Shown here one piece after another: positions 1 to 7,963 of a stretch of 64,000 bases of DNA. The position numbers and the translations under genes were made by a program. This stretch comes from Clostridia bacterium. Its GTDB lineage: Bacteria > Bacillota > Clostridia > Oscillospirales > CAG-272. Location of the stretch: NCBI GenBank assembly GCA_017625065.1, contig JAGALS010000016.1, positions 58,157 to 122,156 of the forward strand, written 5' to 3'. The notes under the pieces are model-generated. The model searched no databases and was not told the origin of the DNA. It saw nothing but the letters and a program-made list of their open reading frames with translations. Positions within the stretch are counted from its first letter, which is position 1. Each line of letters opens with the position of its first letter.

Positions 1-288
1 CCTTGCCGCGATCAAAGAAGCGATCGACGTGAGGATCAAAAACGCGGTTCTGAATTTTGCGGCACCGATGGTGCGGGGGGGAGGAAGATAGGCGATCAGG
101 GCGGTCAGAAAAACAAGCGCACCGATCTGTAAGATTCCCCACAAATTGTTGAAATTTGCAAGAACGTACCACAAAATTGATAACAAGGAGAGGGAAAGCC
201 GGCGATATGCCTTTGGCAAAAAGAGGATCAGGGGAAGGGAAAGGGGCAAAAACAAAAACAGAAAAGCAATACTTGTCAGCTGCATCAT
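1..288 (-). CDS. MBOAT/AlgI-like membrane protein, N-terminal part (cut by window edge)
   Basis: The reading frame is open from an ATG at 288 to the window edge, giving the first 96 residues. A run AAGGGGGGG just upstream is the ribosome-binding site. The protein begins with a hydrophobic stretch, then a phrase with LPLSLPLILFLP and YRRLSLSLLSILWYVLA, then a second hydrophobic segment and a third starting near residue 80. This pattern resembles the start of AlgI/DltB-type membrane O-acyltransferases, which transfer acyl groups to extracellular polysaccharides. The catalytic His lies in the missing part, so the family call is tentative; another polytopic membrane protein is possible. Confidence 0.45.
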   Translation of the reverse strand, partial: MMQLTSIAFLFLFLPLSLPLILFLPKAYRRLSLSLLSILWYVLANFNNLWGILQIGALVFLTALIAYLPPPRTIGAAKFRTAFLILTSIASLIAAR

Positions 289-324
289 ATCCCCCCCTTT
301 TTTTCATCCTTTTTTCTTATTGTA

Positions 325-1035
325 TCATACTTCCTTCTGTTTTGCAAGCTGTGTTTCCTTCATACGTCTGGCAAGATAAACGATGGGGGTATCCAGCAGT
401 GCCGTGATGAAGAAGATCAGATAGCTTGAGCCGATGATGCTGAAGAGTGTCGAGGGTCCGTATGTGCCAAGGAAGGCACCAAGACTGAAGAGCACGGTGT
501 TGAGCAATTGCGATATCATCCTCGAGCCGTTGTTTCGCAGCCATAGGAAGCGACGGGAGTCGCCGAATTTTCGCTCTGTGAAGCTCCACCACTTGTGATA
601 CAACCACACGTCCAGCTTTTGCGTGATGGCATAGACCAAAAGGCTGCTGATCATCAAGCGCGGAATACCCGAAAAGAGCGCCTGGATGTGGGGCATTACG
701 GTATCGTCCGGTGCCGGGGTAAAAAGCAGCCATCCTTGCGAGAGCAGTAAAAAGAGGACCGTGATGAGAATACCAAGATTTGCCGCACGGTTGGCATCTT
801 CCTTGCTTTCGTTCTCGCTCAGGATATCCGTGATCAGGAAGGATGCGGCAAACAGCACGTTGCCAAGCGTTTGATCCATCCCGAAGGCGTGGACCAGGAT
901 CAGGACCTCGATGTTGGCGGCAATGGTGCAAAAGGCGGTCATAGCAAAAAGCCCGCTTTTTCCGAACAGACGATAGGATAGCAGGACCGTGCCAAAGCAA
1001 AACAGCAGCGATCCGATCAATAAAAGCTCATTCAT
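325..1035 (-). CDS. yhhQ: Queuosine precursor transporter (YhhQ/VUT family)
   Basis: A 236-residue polytopic inner-membrane protein with about six hydrophobic segments. The patterns FAASFLITDILSEN, the Trp/Tyr-rich centre (KLDVWLYHKWW) and the RNNGSRMISQLLNT block are characteristic of the YhhQ/VUT family, which imports queuosine precursors such as preQ0, preQ1 or queuine. The ATG at 1035 has AAGGAG six to seven bases upstream, and this site overlaps the stop of the preceding radical SAM gene, so the two are translationally close and form one operon. The pairing with a radical SAM enzyme suggests salvage of queuine rather than simple vitamin uptake. The ligand itself cannot be read from the sequence. 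Confidence 0.85.
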   Translation of the reverse strand: MNELLLIGSLLFCFGTVLLSYRLFGKSGLFAMTAFCTIAANIEVLILVHAFGMDQTLGNVLFAASFLITDILSENESKEDANRAANLGILITVLFLLLSQGWLLFTPAPDDTVMPHIQALFSGIPRLMISSLLVYAITQKLDVWLYHKWWSFTERKFGDSRRFLWLRNNGSRMISQLLNTVLFSLGAFLGTYGPSTLFSIIGSSYLIFFITALLDTPIVYLARRMKETQLAKQKEV

Positions 1036-1045
1036 AAAGTTCTCC

Positions 1046-1792
1046 TTATTCTCTCTTGCCTACACCGAAATCGGTGTTTTGCAACAGAATATCGACTCTT
1101 TGATCATTTTGGTAAAGTGGATATACCTCGCGCATAAAGGCTTCTATCACTTTTTTGTCGGGTCGGACCGCAGTGGTGTTTTCGGTCATCACGTTGACAC
1201 AGACACGCGAAAAATGCGCGAGTCCCGTTTCAATATCCGCGCGTATACCGCTTGCTGTTTGACCGTCGATGCCGCAAAGCAGATTGATCTCCTCAAAGCC
1301 TGCGGCGGCGATCTGTTCGGGTGTGGCGTTCCCAAGCCCCTTTTTCAGGATCCGCTCCCGAAAGGGGATGTCGAAGCTCTCAACCCCGATCTTGAAGATC
1401 AGGCGGATGCGATCCTTTGCAAAAAATGCGCGAAGGTCGTTTAAAGCGCCGCGATGCATCCAATGGCACTCAAAGTGGAGCGCGGAGATGCCTTTCGCGA
1501 TGGCGACGTCTCGGATCTTTTGCATTGTTTTTGCGTCCAGATCCACAAAGCTGCCCGAATTGATGACCTCAAGCCGTCCAAGCTCGCCTGTTACACAGTC
1601 AAGCACGGCGCTGTTGAGCGCAAAATTGGCATTTGCATCGCTTGAAGCATCGGTGTGGTAATCGCAAAAGGTGCATCGCTTCCATTGGCATCCCGTGCCG
1701 CGCAGCAGCACGATCTCGCGCGGATTTTTCTCGGTGATCTTGTCGTATCGTTTCATTTTAAATAAAAAAGGGCACACTACCGGCGCCTTCAC
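1046..1792 (-). CDS. Radical SAM protein, candidate queuine-salvage enzyme (QueL-like)
   Basis: A protein of up to 248 residues with a cysteine cluster C35-x4-C40-x2-C43 (CQWKRCTFC). This departs from the usual radical SAM spacing of C-x3-C-x2-C, but the surrounding text ([18 protein letters not shown], later NSGSFVDL and FKIGVESFD) is radical SAM in style. It lies 10 nt upstream of a queuosine-precursor transporter. In Clostridioides difficile and relatives a radical SAM lyase (QueL) frees queuine from queuosine, and it occurs with such transporters; the assignment here rests on that context. The start is uncertain: GTG 1792 has its purine run directly adjacent, while GTG 1777 or ATG 1756 are alternatives. 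Confidence 0.55.
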   Translation of the reverse strand: MKAPVVCPFLFKMKRYDKITEKNPREIVLLRGTGCQWKRCTFCDYHTDASSDANANFALNSAVLDCVTGELGRLEVINSGSFVDLDAKTMQKIRDVAIAKGISALHFECHWMHRGALNDLRAFFAKDRIRLIFKIGVESFDIPFRERILKKGLGNATPEQIAAAGFEEINLLCGIDGQTASGIRADIETGLAHFSRVCVNVMTENTTAVRPDKKVIEAFMREVYPLYQNDQRVDILLQNTDFGVGKRE

Positions 1793-1857
1793 TCCCCCGT
1801 AGTTTTGTTTTGAGACAGGATGGTTACGAACTGTCTGTTGTTGATTTGTACCTTAAT

Positions 1858-1886
1858 AGTATAGCACATTTTCTTGCGGCAAGCAA
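1858..1886 (-). promoter_or_regulatory. Sigma-A-type promoter for the radical SAM/transporter pair
   Basis: On the minus strand TTGCTT (1886-1881) and TATACT (1863-1858) are 17 bp apart. It lies about 65 bp before the earliest possible start codon of the radical SAM gene. Confidence 0.55.
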
Positions 1887-1985
1887 GTCCTTTTTGAGAA
1901 AACTTATTTTATTCTGTTTGCGGAAAAATAAAAGTACAAATCAAAATTTCAAATCAGGACTAATAAAAACAATTTTCCGCTTTTG

Positions 1986-1999
1986 GAAACAAATGTTCA
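1986..1999. promoter_or_regulatory. Possible degenerate LexA (SOS) box upstream of recA
   Basis: GAAACAAATGTTCA sits nine bases upstream of the recA -35 element. Compared with the Gram-positive consensus CGAACRNRYGTTYC it keeps the core AAC, the spacer classes and GTTC but differs at three positions. Weak evidence; position is the main argument. Confidence 0.25.
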
Positions 2000-2007
2000 A
2001 AAAACAC

Positions 2008-2036
2008 TTGACAAACGCCTTCGCTTGTCGTATAAT
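2008..2036 (+). promoter_or_regulatory. Consensus sigma-A promoter of recA
   Basis: TTGACA (2008-2013) and TATAAT (2031-2036) with a 17-bp spacer, a perfect consensus, 44 bp before the recA start codon. Confidence 0.85.
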
Positions 2037-2079
2037 GGTGTCAATGACAAAACAACAAGCGAAGGGAAGGTACATCAAA

Positions 2080-3201
2080 ATGGCAAAGGCAAGCACGACG
2101 AAAAAGGCAGCGGTATCCTTGGTTGGCGCGGACGCGAGCGAGCGCAAGAAGGCGCTGGAGACCGCGATCAAGCAGCTTGAGCGTGATTACGGTGCGGGCA
2201 CCGTGATGAAGCTCGGCGAGAATACACATATGGAGGTGCAGGCTGTCCATACAGGCTCGATCGCGCTGGACCGCGCGCTCGGCATCGGCGGTGTGCCCCG
2301 CGGACGTATCATTGAGATCTTTGGCCCCGAATCCTCGGGTAAAACGACGGTTGCGCTGCACATCGTTGCGGAGGTGCAGAAAACAGGCGGGCAGGCGGCG
2401 TTCATCGATGCCGAGCACGCGCTGGACCCCGTTTACGCCAAGGCGCTTGGCGTTGACATCAATAATTTGTTGGTCTCCCAGCCCGACTGCGGTGAGGATG
2501 CGCTTGACATCACCGAGGCGTTGGTGCGCTCGGGTGCGGTGGACGTTGTGGTCATCGACTCGGTGGCGGCGCTCGTACCCCGTCAGGAGATCGAGGGCGA
2601 TATGGGACAGTCTCAGGTCGGTGTGCAGGCAAGACTGATGTCGCAGGCAATGCGTAAGCTCTCCGCGGTGATCTCCAAGAGCAACGCGGTGGTCATCTTC
2701 ATCAATCAGCTTCGCGAAAAGGTCGGTGTGATGTACGGCAACCCCGAGACCACCACGGGCGGCCGCGCGCTGAAGTTCTATGCTTCTGTCCGTATCGACG
2801 TACGCAAGACCGAGCAGCTCAAGAACGGTAATGATATTTACGGTAACCACGTCAAGTGTAAGATCGTCAAAAACAAGGTCGCGCCCCCCTTCCGTGTGGC
2901 GGAGTTTGATATTCTTTACGGCAAGGGCATCTCCCGTGCGGGCGAGCTTGTCGACATCGGCCTTGCGCTGGACGTCATTCAAAAAAGCGGCTCGTGGTTC
3001 TCTTATAACGGCGAGCGCTTGGGCCAGGGCAAGGACAACATCCGCAAGATGCTGGAGAGCGATGAGAAGCTGTTTGCCGAGATCGAGGCAAAGGTGCGTG
3101 CGATGTCCGACGAGATGGAAACCGTCGAGGAGACCTTCGATGTCGACGACGAGGAGGACGATTTCGACCTGCGCGCCCTGAAGCTTGGCGATGATGAATA
3201 A
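2080..3201 (+). CDS. recA: Recombinase RecA
   Basis: A 373-residue protein with the full RecA layout: N-terminal helix, Walker A GPESSGKT at 82-89, the IDSVAALVP Walker B region, loop L1 ([10 protein letters not shown]), loop L2 around [19 protein letters not shown], and an acidic C-terminal tail ([16 protein letters not shown]). It forms ATP-dependent filaments on single-stranded DNA for homologous recombination and stimulates LexA self-cleavage. I start at ATG 2080 because GAAGGGAAGG lies nine bases upstream and MAKASTTKK is a normal RecA beginning; the frame stays open upstream to 1810, but that would include the promoter. The recX remnant overlaps its end. Confidence 0.97.
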   Translation: MAKASTTKKAAVSLVGADASERKKALETAIKQLERDYGAGTVMKLGENTHMEVQAVHTGSIALDRALGIGGVPRGRIIEIFGPESSGKTTVALHIVAEVQKTGGQAAFIDAEHALDPVYAKALGVDINNLLVSQPDCGEDALDITEALVRSGAVDVVVIDSVAALVPRQEIEGDMGQSQVGVQARLMSQAMRKLSAVISKSNAVVIFINQLREKVGVMYGNPETTTGGRALKFYASVRIDVRKTEQLKNGNDIYGNHVKCKIVKNKVAPPFRVAEFDILYGKGISRAGELVDIGLALDVIQKSGSWFSYNGERLGQGKDNIRKMLESDEKLFAEIEAKVRAMSDEMETVEETFDVDDEEDDFDLRALKLGDDE

Positions 3202-3812
3202 TAGCTTTATCCGCATTTGCGGAATGCGCGCCGCCGACGGCGGCGCGCAACTTGTTGTTGAGATCGAGCAAAGGAAGGGCGAGGAGGTCATCCGCGAAAC
3301 GGTAGCCCTGCTCACGGCACGGCTTGAGGGACTGCCCACCGTGGGGGAGATCGGCGAAGAGGAGCTTTTGCACCTGCGGCGTGAGGCAGAGATCTGTGAT
3401 GCGATCGGGGCAGGCATGCGTTCGCTTGGCGCGAACGGATGCTCGGCAAGGTATCTGGCGCAAAAGCTGCGCGCAAAGGGTTTTTCCGCCGATGTTGCAG
3501 GTGAAGCTGTGGCAGAGCTTGCCGAAAAGGGTTACCTCAAGGAAGAGGAGGGTGCGCTCCGCGAAGCCGAAAAGGGGATCGCCAAGCTTTGGGGAGATCG
3601 TCGCATCCTTGCCGATCTGCAAGCCAAAGGCTACACGGGCGGCGCGCTTGCGTGCCGAGGACGGCGCCGCGCGCTGTGCGATGCTGATGCGCAAGCGCCG
3701 TATGCATCCCGCGGCAGACGAGGCGGAGCTGCGCCGTATGCTCTCATCGCTGATTCGCTACGGATACACACAGGATGAGATCAAACGCGCTCTGCGTATG
3801 CGCCATTCATAA
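3191..3812 (+). pseudogene. recX: recX regulator with an apparent frameshift
   Basis: RecX binds RecA filaments and inhibits them, and is commonly encoded directly after recA. Here the first ATG overlaps the last 11 bases of recA. The N-terminal two thirds (for example CSARYLAQKLRAKGFSADVA and ELAEKGYLKEEE) match the RecX three-helix repeats in one frame until about residue 150, GYTGGA. The rest of the family pattern (CAMLMRKRR, then SLIRYGYTQDEIKRALRMR) continues in the next frame to the stop at 3812. One extra base within the G/C-rich stretch around 3635-3660 explains the shift. Read in one frame the protein ends at 3778 with a nonsense tail. It may be a true mutation or an assembly error. 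Confidence 0.75.
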
Positions 3813-3916
3813 GAAGAATGTTTTTATAGAAGTCCGAGGCTTTAGAAGATCAAACAGGATACATATTGTAAGGTGTTACAAAGCAACGTATAAGTTTTAA
3901 TACATTTGTTCGATTC

Positions 3917-4035
3917 GCCTCCCTTGTGCAAAGGGAGGTGCCGAGCAAATGCGAGGCGGAGGGATTGTAAAACAGCTTTGGTAAGGAACGATCCCCAGTC
4001 AGCCGTGCTGACAGCTCCCTTTGCACAAGGGAGCT
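3917..4035. repeat. MITE-like palindromic repeat, copy A
   Basis: A 119-bp noncoding element bounded by 19-bp perfect terminal inverted repeats: CTCCCTTGTGCAAAGGGAG at 3919-3937 and its reverse complement at 4015-4033. Each end is itself a hairpin. A second, related copy lies at 38255-38375 with the same end sequences and the shared inner phrase GGAGGGATTG. No coding capacity. It fills most of the gap between recX and the NUDIX gene. Confidence 0.8.
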
Positions 4036-4040
4036 TTTTT
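4013..4040 (+). terminator. Intrinsic terminator formed by the right end of repeat copy A
   Basis: AGCTCCCTT / AAGGGAGCT stem with loop TGCAC followed by six T residues. It would end transcription of recA-recX. Confidence 0.7.
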
Positions 4041-4076
4041 GTTTGTGTGGTTTTCCTCTCTTTTTTTCTGTATTAC

Positions 4077-4105
4077 TTTACAAATCCGAAAATTTAGGGT
4101 ATACT
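4077..4105 (+). promoter_or_regulatory. Promoter of the NUDIX/MFS/GDPD operon
   Basis: TTTACA (4077-4082), 17-bp spacer, TATACT (4100-4105), 30 bp before the NUDIX start codon. Confidence 0.7.
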
Positions 4106-4135
4106 AAAATAAATAACAACACTTGGAGGTGCTTT

Positions 4136-4690
4136 ATGCATCTGGAAGAAAAATGTACGTCCTCAAGGCTGATCTATGACGGAAGGATCGTCAAGCTTTT
4201 TGAGGATGAGATCGAGCTGCCCAACGGCGCGCCTGCAAAACGCGAACATATCAAGCACGTGGGGGCTGTTTGCGTGTTGCCCCTCACCGACGACGGAAAC
4301 GTGGTGATGGAACGGCAATTCCGCTACCCGTTCGGCAAGGTTCTGGTCGAGATCCCTGCGGGAAAGCTGGACGGGCCGAACGAGGATCTGCTGGCCGCAG
4401 CACTGCGCGAGCTGCGCGAGGAAACGGGCATTGTGCCGCAAAGTATGACCTACCTTGGCGATTTCATCGGATCTCCCGCCATTTTGGGCGAGCACGTCGG
4501 TATGTTCCTTGCACGGGGGCTCTCGTTTTGTGAACAGCAGCTTGACGAGGATGAATTTTTAGAGGTGTTCACAATGCCGCTTGGGGACGCCGTCGAAAAG
4601 GTGCTTTCTGGTGAGATCACCGACGGAAAAACGCAGGCGGCGGTGTTAAAAACGCATATTATTTTACAAAAGGAAGGGAAGGAAGTATGA
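4136..4690 (+). CDS. NUDIX hydrolase, ADP-ribose pyrophosphatase-like
   Basis: A 184-residue NUDIX protein. The NUDIX box spans about residues 76-99 (GKLDGPNEDLL, then RELREETGI), which binds the catalytic metals. Preceding EIPAGKL and the N-terminal VKLFEDEIELPNG strand are typical of ADP-ribose pyrophosphatases, which split ADP-ribose into AMP and ribose 5-phosphate and limit unwanted protein ADP-ribosylation. The start at 4136 is fixed by GGAGGT at 4125-4130. The stop overlaps the next ATG (ATGA), so translation of the sugar transporter is coupled. Substrate preference among NUDIX sugars is inferred. Confidence 0.85.
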   Translation: MHLEEKCTSSRLIYDGRIVKLFEDEIELPNGAPAKREHIKHVGAVCVLPLTDDGNVVMERQFRYPFGKVLVEIPAGKLDGPNEDLLAAALRELREETGIVPQSMTYLGDFIGSPAILGEHVGMFLARGLSFCEQQLDEDEFLEVFTMPLGDAVEKVLSGEITDGKTQAAVLKTHIILQKEGKEV

Positions 4691-6291
4691 AGCTCAATTA
4701 TAAGCGCGTGATATTTGTCGGCTTTGCCTTTTTTCTGATCTCGGCGTTCTGGCAAGCATATGATACCATCGTTCCCAAGATCCTGACCGACAAATTCGGT
4801 CTGCCGCAGGCGTGGTCGGGTGCCATTATGGCGCTTGATAACATCTTTGCGCTTGTGCTGCTGCCTATTTTCGGCTCGATCTCGGATAAGGTGAACAGCA
4901 AGCACGGCAAGCGCACACCCTTTATCGTGATCGGCGCCGTGGTGGCGGCGATCCTGCTGGTCTCGCTGTCGATCCCCGACAACGCGCAGCTCGCGAACAT
5001 CAACGCGGCGGCAGAGGTGACCGATACCGAGTGCGGTACGGGCTACACCGAGGCGCTTGGTGAGATCTGGGATGCGAACCCCAAGGTCACGCCTTGGAAG
5101 ACCGACAGTGTGCTCAGCGAAAAGGCTCCCTTGCAGTCGCTGATCACCCGTGAGGAGTTTACCGCCATTCCGATGACGGTGAGCGACGAGAACGGGGAGA
5201 GCGTCATCAACCCCGCGTATACGAATATCGTGGTACCCGCAAGACAATCCTATGCCGCCCTTGCAACTGCAAAAAATGCCACACCGTTGGTCATTTTTAT
5301 GGTTCTTTTGTTCTTTACGCTCGTGGCAATGGGCACCTTCCGCTCACCTGCGGTCGCGCTGATGCCCGACGTCACCGTGAAGCCTCTGCGCTCTAAAGCA
5401 AATGCCGTCATCAATCTGATGGGTACGGCGGGCGGCATTCTGGTGCTGCTGCTTGGCACGGTGCTTCGTACGGGCAAAACGGAAAACGCGCTGATGAGCT
5501 ACACCACCTTCTTTGCCATCGTCGCGGGCATTATGATGGTGGGACTTGCTATCTTTTTGTGGAAAGTGCGTGAGCCGCAGTGGGCAGCGGAAATGCAACA
5601 GCAATCGATCGAGCTGGGGCTGGATCAGCCCGAGGAGCCGACCGACTCCGAAGCAGAGGTGCGCCGCCTTTCCAAAGGCGAAAAGCTCTCGCTGTTTTTG
5701 ATCCTTGCTTCGGTTGTGTTCTGGTTTATGGGCTATAACGCCGTGACCAGTAAGTATTCGGTCTATGCCAGCACCGTGTTGGACGTGGACTACAACACCA
5801 CACTGCTGATCGCGCAAGCGGCGGCGATCGTGGCATATCTTCCCGTAGGCATCCTTTCCTCAAAGCTTGGGCGCAAAAAGATGATCCTTGGCGGCGTGGT
5901 GATCCTTGGCGCATCCTTCTTCTTTGCATCCTTCCTCAGCGCCGACAGCCCCAATCTGATCAAACAGCTTCTGATGCCCTTGCTCTTTGCCTGTGCGGGC
6001 ATTGGCTGGGCGACCATCAACGTCAACTCCTACCCCATGGTCGTGGAGCTTTCCCGCGGCTCGAACGTCGGTAAATACACGGGCTTTTACTACACCGCAA
6101 GTATGTCTGCTCAGGTCATCACCCCCATTTTGTCGGGTGTGTTCCTGGATATGAACTTCCGCACACTTTTTCCGTACGCCACCTTCTTTGTGGCGCTGGC
6201 GTTTGTCACGATGTTCTTTGTCCGTCACGGCGACGCAAAGCCCGATGCCAAACAGACTGTTCTTGACGGTGTCGGAGGAGGTGACGACTGA
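4687..6291 (+). CDS. MFS transporter, SLC45/GPH-like, with a large extracytoplasmic loop
   Basis: A 534-residue major facilitator with about 12 hydrophobic segments. The first helix (FAFFLISAFWQAYDTIVPKI), the loop GSISDKVNSKHGKRTPFIVIG after helix 2 and the partner loop SSKLGRKKM in the second half are MFS-2/SLC45 features, usually sugar:cation symporters. Between helices three and four, residues about 97-195, lies a polar insertion not found in standard members. The gene overlaps the NUDIX gene by four bases and the phosphodiesterase by one, so the three proteins are made together. The substrate is unknown; a glycoside or glycerophosphodiester-type compound would fit the neighbours. Confidence 0.8.
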   Translation: MKLNYKRVIFVGFAFFLISAFWQAYDTIVPKILTDKFGLPQAWSGAIMALDNIFALVLLPIFGSISDKVNSKHGKRTPFIVIGAVVAAILLVSLSIPDNAQLANINAAAEVTDTECGTGYTEALGEIWDANPKVTPWKTDSVLSEKAPLQSLITREEFTAIPMTVSDENGESVINPAYTNIVVPARQSYAALATAKNATPLVIFMVLLFFTLVAMGTFRSPAVALMPDVTVKPLRSKANAVINLMGTAGGILVLLLGTVLRTGKTENALMSYTTFFAIVAGIMMVGLAIFLWKVREPQWAAEMQQQSIELGLDQPEEPTDSEAEVRRLSKGEKLSLFLILASVVFWFMGYNAVTSKYSVYASTVLDVDYNTTLLIAQAAAIVAYLPVGILSSKLGRKKMILGGVVILGASFFFASFLSADSPNLIKQLLMPLLFACAGIGWATINVNSYPMVVELSRGSNVGKYTGFYYTASMSAQVITPILSGVFLDMNFRTLFPYATFFVALAFVTMFFVRHGDAKPDAKQTVLDGVGGGDD

Positions 6292-7124
6292 TGGAGCCTT
6301 GGCTGATCGTCTTGATCGCTTTTTTGGCTACCGTTGTGGCACTTTTTGTACTTTGGCTGTTTTTGATCGCGCCGCGCGCGCGTAAAAAAGTGATCAAGCC
6401 CTTTCTGCGCCCCTATGCCCACCGCGGGCTGTGGGGCAGGGAGATCCCCGAAAACTCGCTCGCGGCATTTCGCCGTGCCGCCGAGCACGGCTTCGCGATC
6501 GAGCTGGACGTGCAGCTCTCAAGCGACGGCGAAGTGATGGTCTTTCACGATTATACCCTTGACCGCGTGTGCGGTGTGCAGGGCAAGGTGGCGGAGCGTA
6601 CCGCCGCCGAGCTCACAAATATCCCCCTGAACGGGGTGGAAAATGAGTGTATTCCTACCTTTGGGCAGGTGCTTGACACTGTGGATGGACGCGTGCCGTT
6701 GCTCATCGAGCTGAAGGGAGAGAGCGGCAATACCGATCTGGTGCCTGCCGTGTTGAAGCTCCTTGCCGACTACAAGGGAGAGTGGTGTATGGAGACCTTC
6801 AATCCGCTGCTTTTGCGCGCGGTGCGAAAGCAAGCGCCGCAGGTCGTGCGGGGTCTGCTTTCCAGCGATCTGATCAAGGAAAAGCGCAAAGGCTCAAAGT
6901 TACTCAACTTTATCCTATCTGCGCTTTGGCTCACCTTCCTTTGCAGACCCGCATTCCACGCTTGGGATGCAAAATATCCCAAGCGCCTTGCTCTTCGCGT
7001 GGGGCTGAAATGGTTCGGCGCGGCATCCTTCGTTTACACCATTCGAGACGAGGCCGAATATGAGCAATATTTGGCAAACGACACATACCCGATCTTCGAG
7101 GGGTTTATTCCCAAAAATCAATAA
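6291..7124 (+). CDS. Membrane-anchored glycerophosphodiester phosphodiesterase
   Basis: A 277-residue protein with one N-terminal membrane helix (residues 4-27) followed by a GDPD TIM barrel. The signature residues are visible: HRGLWGREIPENSLAAF (His44, Arg45), ELDVQLSSDGEVMVFHD (Glu and Asp for metal, catalytic His) and IELKGES. The enzyme cleaves glycerophosphodiesters to glycerol 3-phosphate and an alcohol. The ATG overlaps the transporter stop (TGATG) and has GGAGGAGG upstream. The central part, about residues 195-235, is hydrophobic and longer than usual. Which side of the membrane the domain faces cannot be settled, although a basic anchor end (RARKKVIK) suggests the cytoplasm. Confidence 0.85.
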   Translation: MEPWLIVLIAFLATVVALFVLWLFLIAPRARKKVIKPFLRPYAHRGLWGREIPENSLAAFRRAAEHGFAIELDVQLSSDGEVMVFHDYTLDRVCGVQGKVAERTAAELTNIPLNGVENECIPTFGQVLDTVDGRVPLLIELKGESGNTDLVPAVLKLLADYKGEWCMETFNPLLLRAVRKQAPQVVRGLLSSDLIKEKRKGSKLLNFILSALWLTFLCRPAFHAWDAKYPKRLALRVGLKWFGAASFVYTIRDEAEYEQYLANDTYPIFEGFIPKNQ

Positions 7125-7141
7125 AATCGTGAAACGGTATC

Positions 7142-7180
7142 AAAAAACGCTGTCCTTTTTTGCAAAGGACAGCGTTTTTT
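7142..7180. terminator. Bidirectional terminator between GDPD and dapB
   Basis: AAAAAACGCTGTCCTTT pairs with AAAGGACAGCGTTTTTT around a TTTGC loop; the T/A runs on both sides serve both strands. Confidence 0.9.
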
Positions 7181-7189
7181 GTGTGATAT

Positions 7190-7939
7190 TTAAAGGCTTT
7201 CGACCACGTGATCCATATTGTAAAGCCCGGCGGGCTTGCCCGTCATAAAATGGGCGGCGCGGAGCGCACCCGTGGCAAAGACCTCGCGCGAGGCGGCACT
7301 GTGGGATAGGGTGATGACCTCATCCTTGCCGCAGAACATCACCTCGTGCTCGCCGACAATGGTGCCGCCGCGTACGGCGTGCAATCCGATCTCGCCTTTT
7401 GCTCTTGCGCGGCGCTCGGCGTGGCGGTCATAAACGTAAGGATGCTCCTTCTCCTCGCTGATGGCATCGGCGATCATCAGCGCCGTGCCGCTGGGGGCGT
7501 CGAGCTTTTGATTGTGGTGCTTTTCGATGATCTCAATATCAAACGCATCGCCAAGCGTCGCCGCGGCACGGCGGCAAAGCGCGATCAAGAGATTGATACC
7601 AAGCGACATATTACGCGAAAAGAAAACGGGCACGGTGGTTGCGGCCTCCTTCATCGCGGCAAGCTCCTCTTCGGTGTGACCGGTGGTGCAGACTACGATA
7701 GGGGTAGCATTTTTTGTGGCATAAGCAAGCAGCCCTTGCAGGGCGCTGTGATGCGAAAAATCCACGATCACATCGGCTCTGCCCTGAAATTCATCGGGAG
7801 AGGTGAAAATGGGGAATGGACTGTCGGCGGCGGGGTTGATATCAACGCCTGCCACGATGCGGTCGCCGGCTTCCTTGGCGGCGGCAATCACCGCCGCGCC
7901 CATTCGTCCGCCACAGCCGCAGAGCATGATGTTCAGCAT
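7190..7939 (-). CDS. dapB: 4-hydroxy-tetrahydrodipicolinate reductase
   Basis: A 249-residue enzyme of normal length. The nucleotide-binding GCGGRMG lies at residues 8-14 and the substrate motif EKHHNQKLDAPSGTA at 139-153 includes the catalytic His pair and Lys. It reduces the DapA product with NAD(P)H in the lysine and diaminopimelate pathway. AAAGGAAG lies upstream of the ATG at 7939. Only 24 bases separate it from dapA, and both lie under one lysine riboswitch, so lysine supply and peptidoglycan precursors are controlled together. Confidence 0.96.
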   Translation of the reverse strand: MLNIMLCGCGGRMGAAVIAAAKEAGDRIVAGVDINPAADSPFPIFTSPDEFQGRADVIVDFSHHSALQGLLAYATKNATPIVVCTTGHTEEELAAMKEAATTVPVFFSRNMSLGINLLIALCRRAAATLGDAFDIEIIEKHHNQKLDAPSGTALMIADAISEEKEHPYVYDRHAERRARAKGEIGLHAVRGGTIVGEHEVMFCGKDEVITLSHSAASREVFATGALRAAHFMTGKPAGLYNMDHVVESL

Positions 7940-7963
7940 CTTTAAACTTCCTTTCAGATCAAA

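Noticed and set aside
146-407. Plus-strand open frames near the left edge
   Set aside because: They lie antisense to the MBOAT-like gene and the YhhQ gene end and have no ribosome-binding site.
1810-2079. Upstream in-frame extension of recA by 90 codons
   Set aside because: It would include the perfect recA promoter; the extension reads unlike any RecA.
2041-3417. A long minus-strand open frame opposite recA
   Set aside because: Same reason: shadow of a strongly biased gene, low-complexity His/Arg-rich translation.
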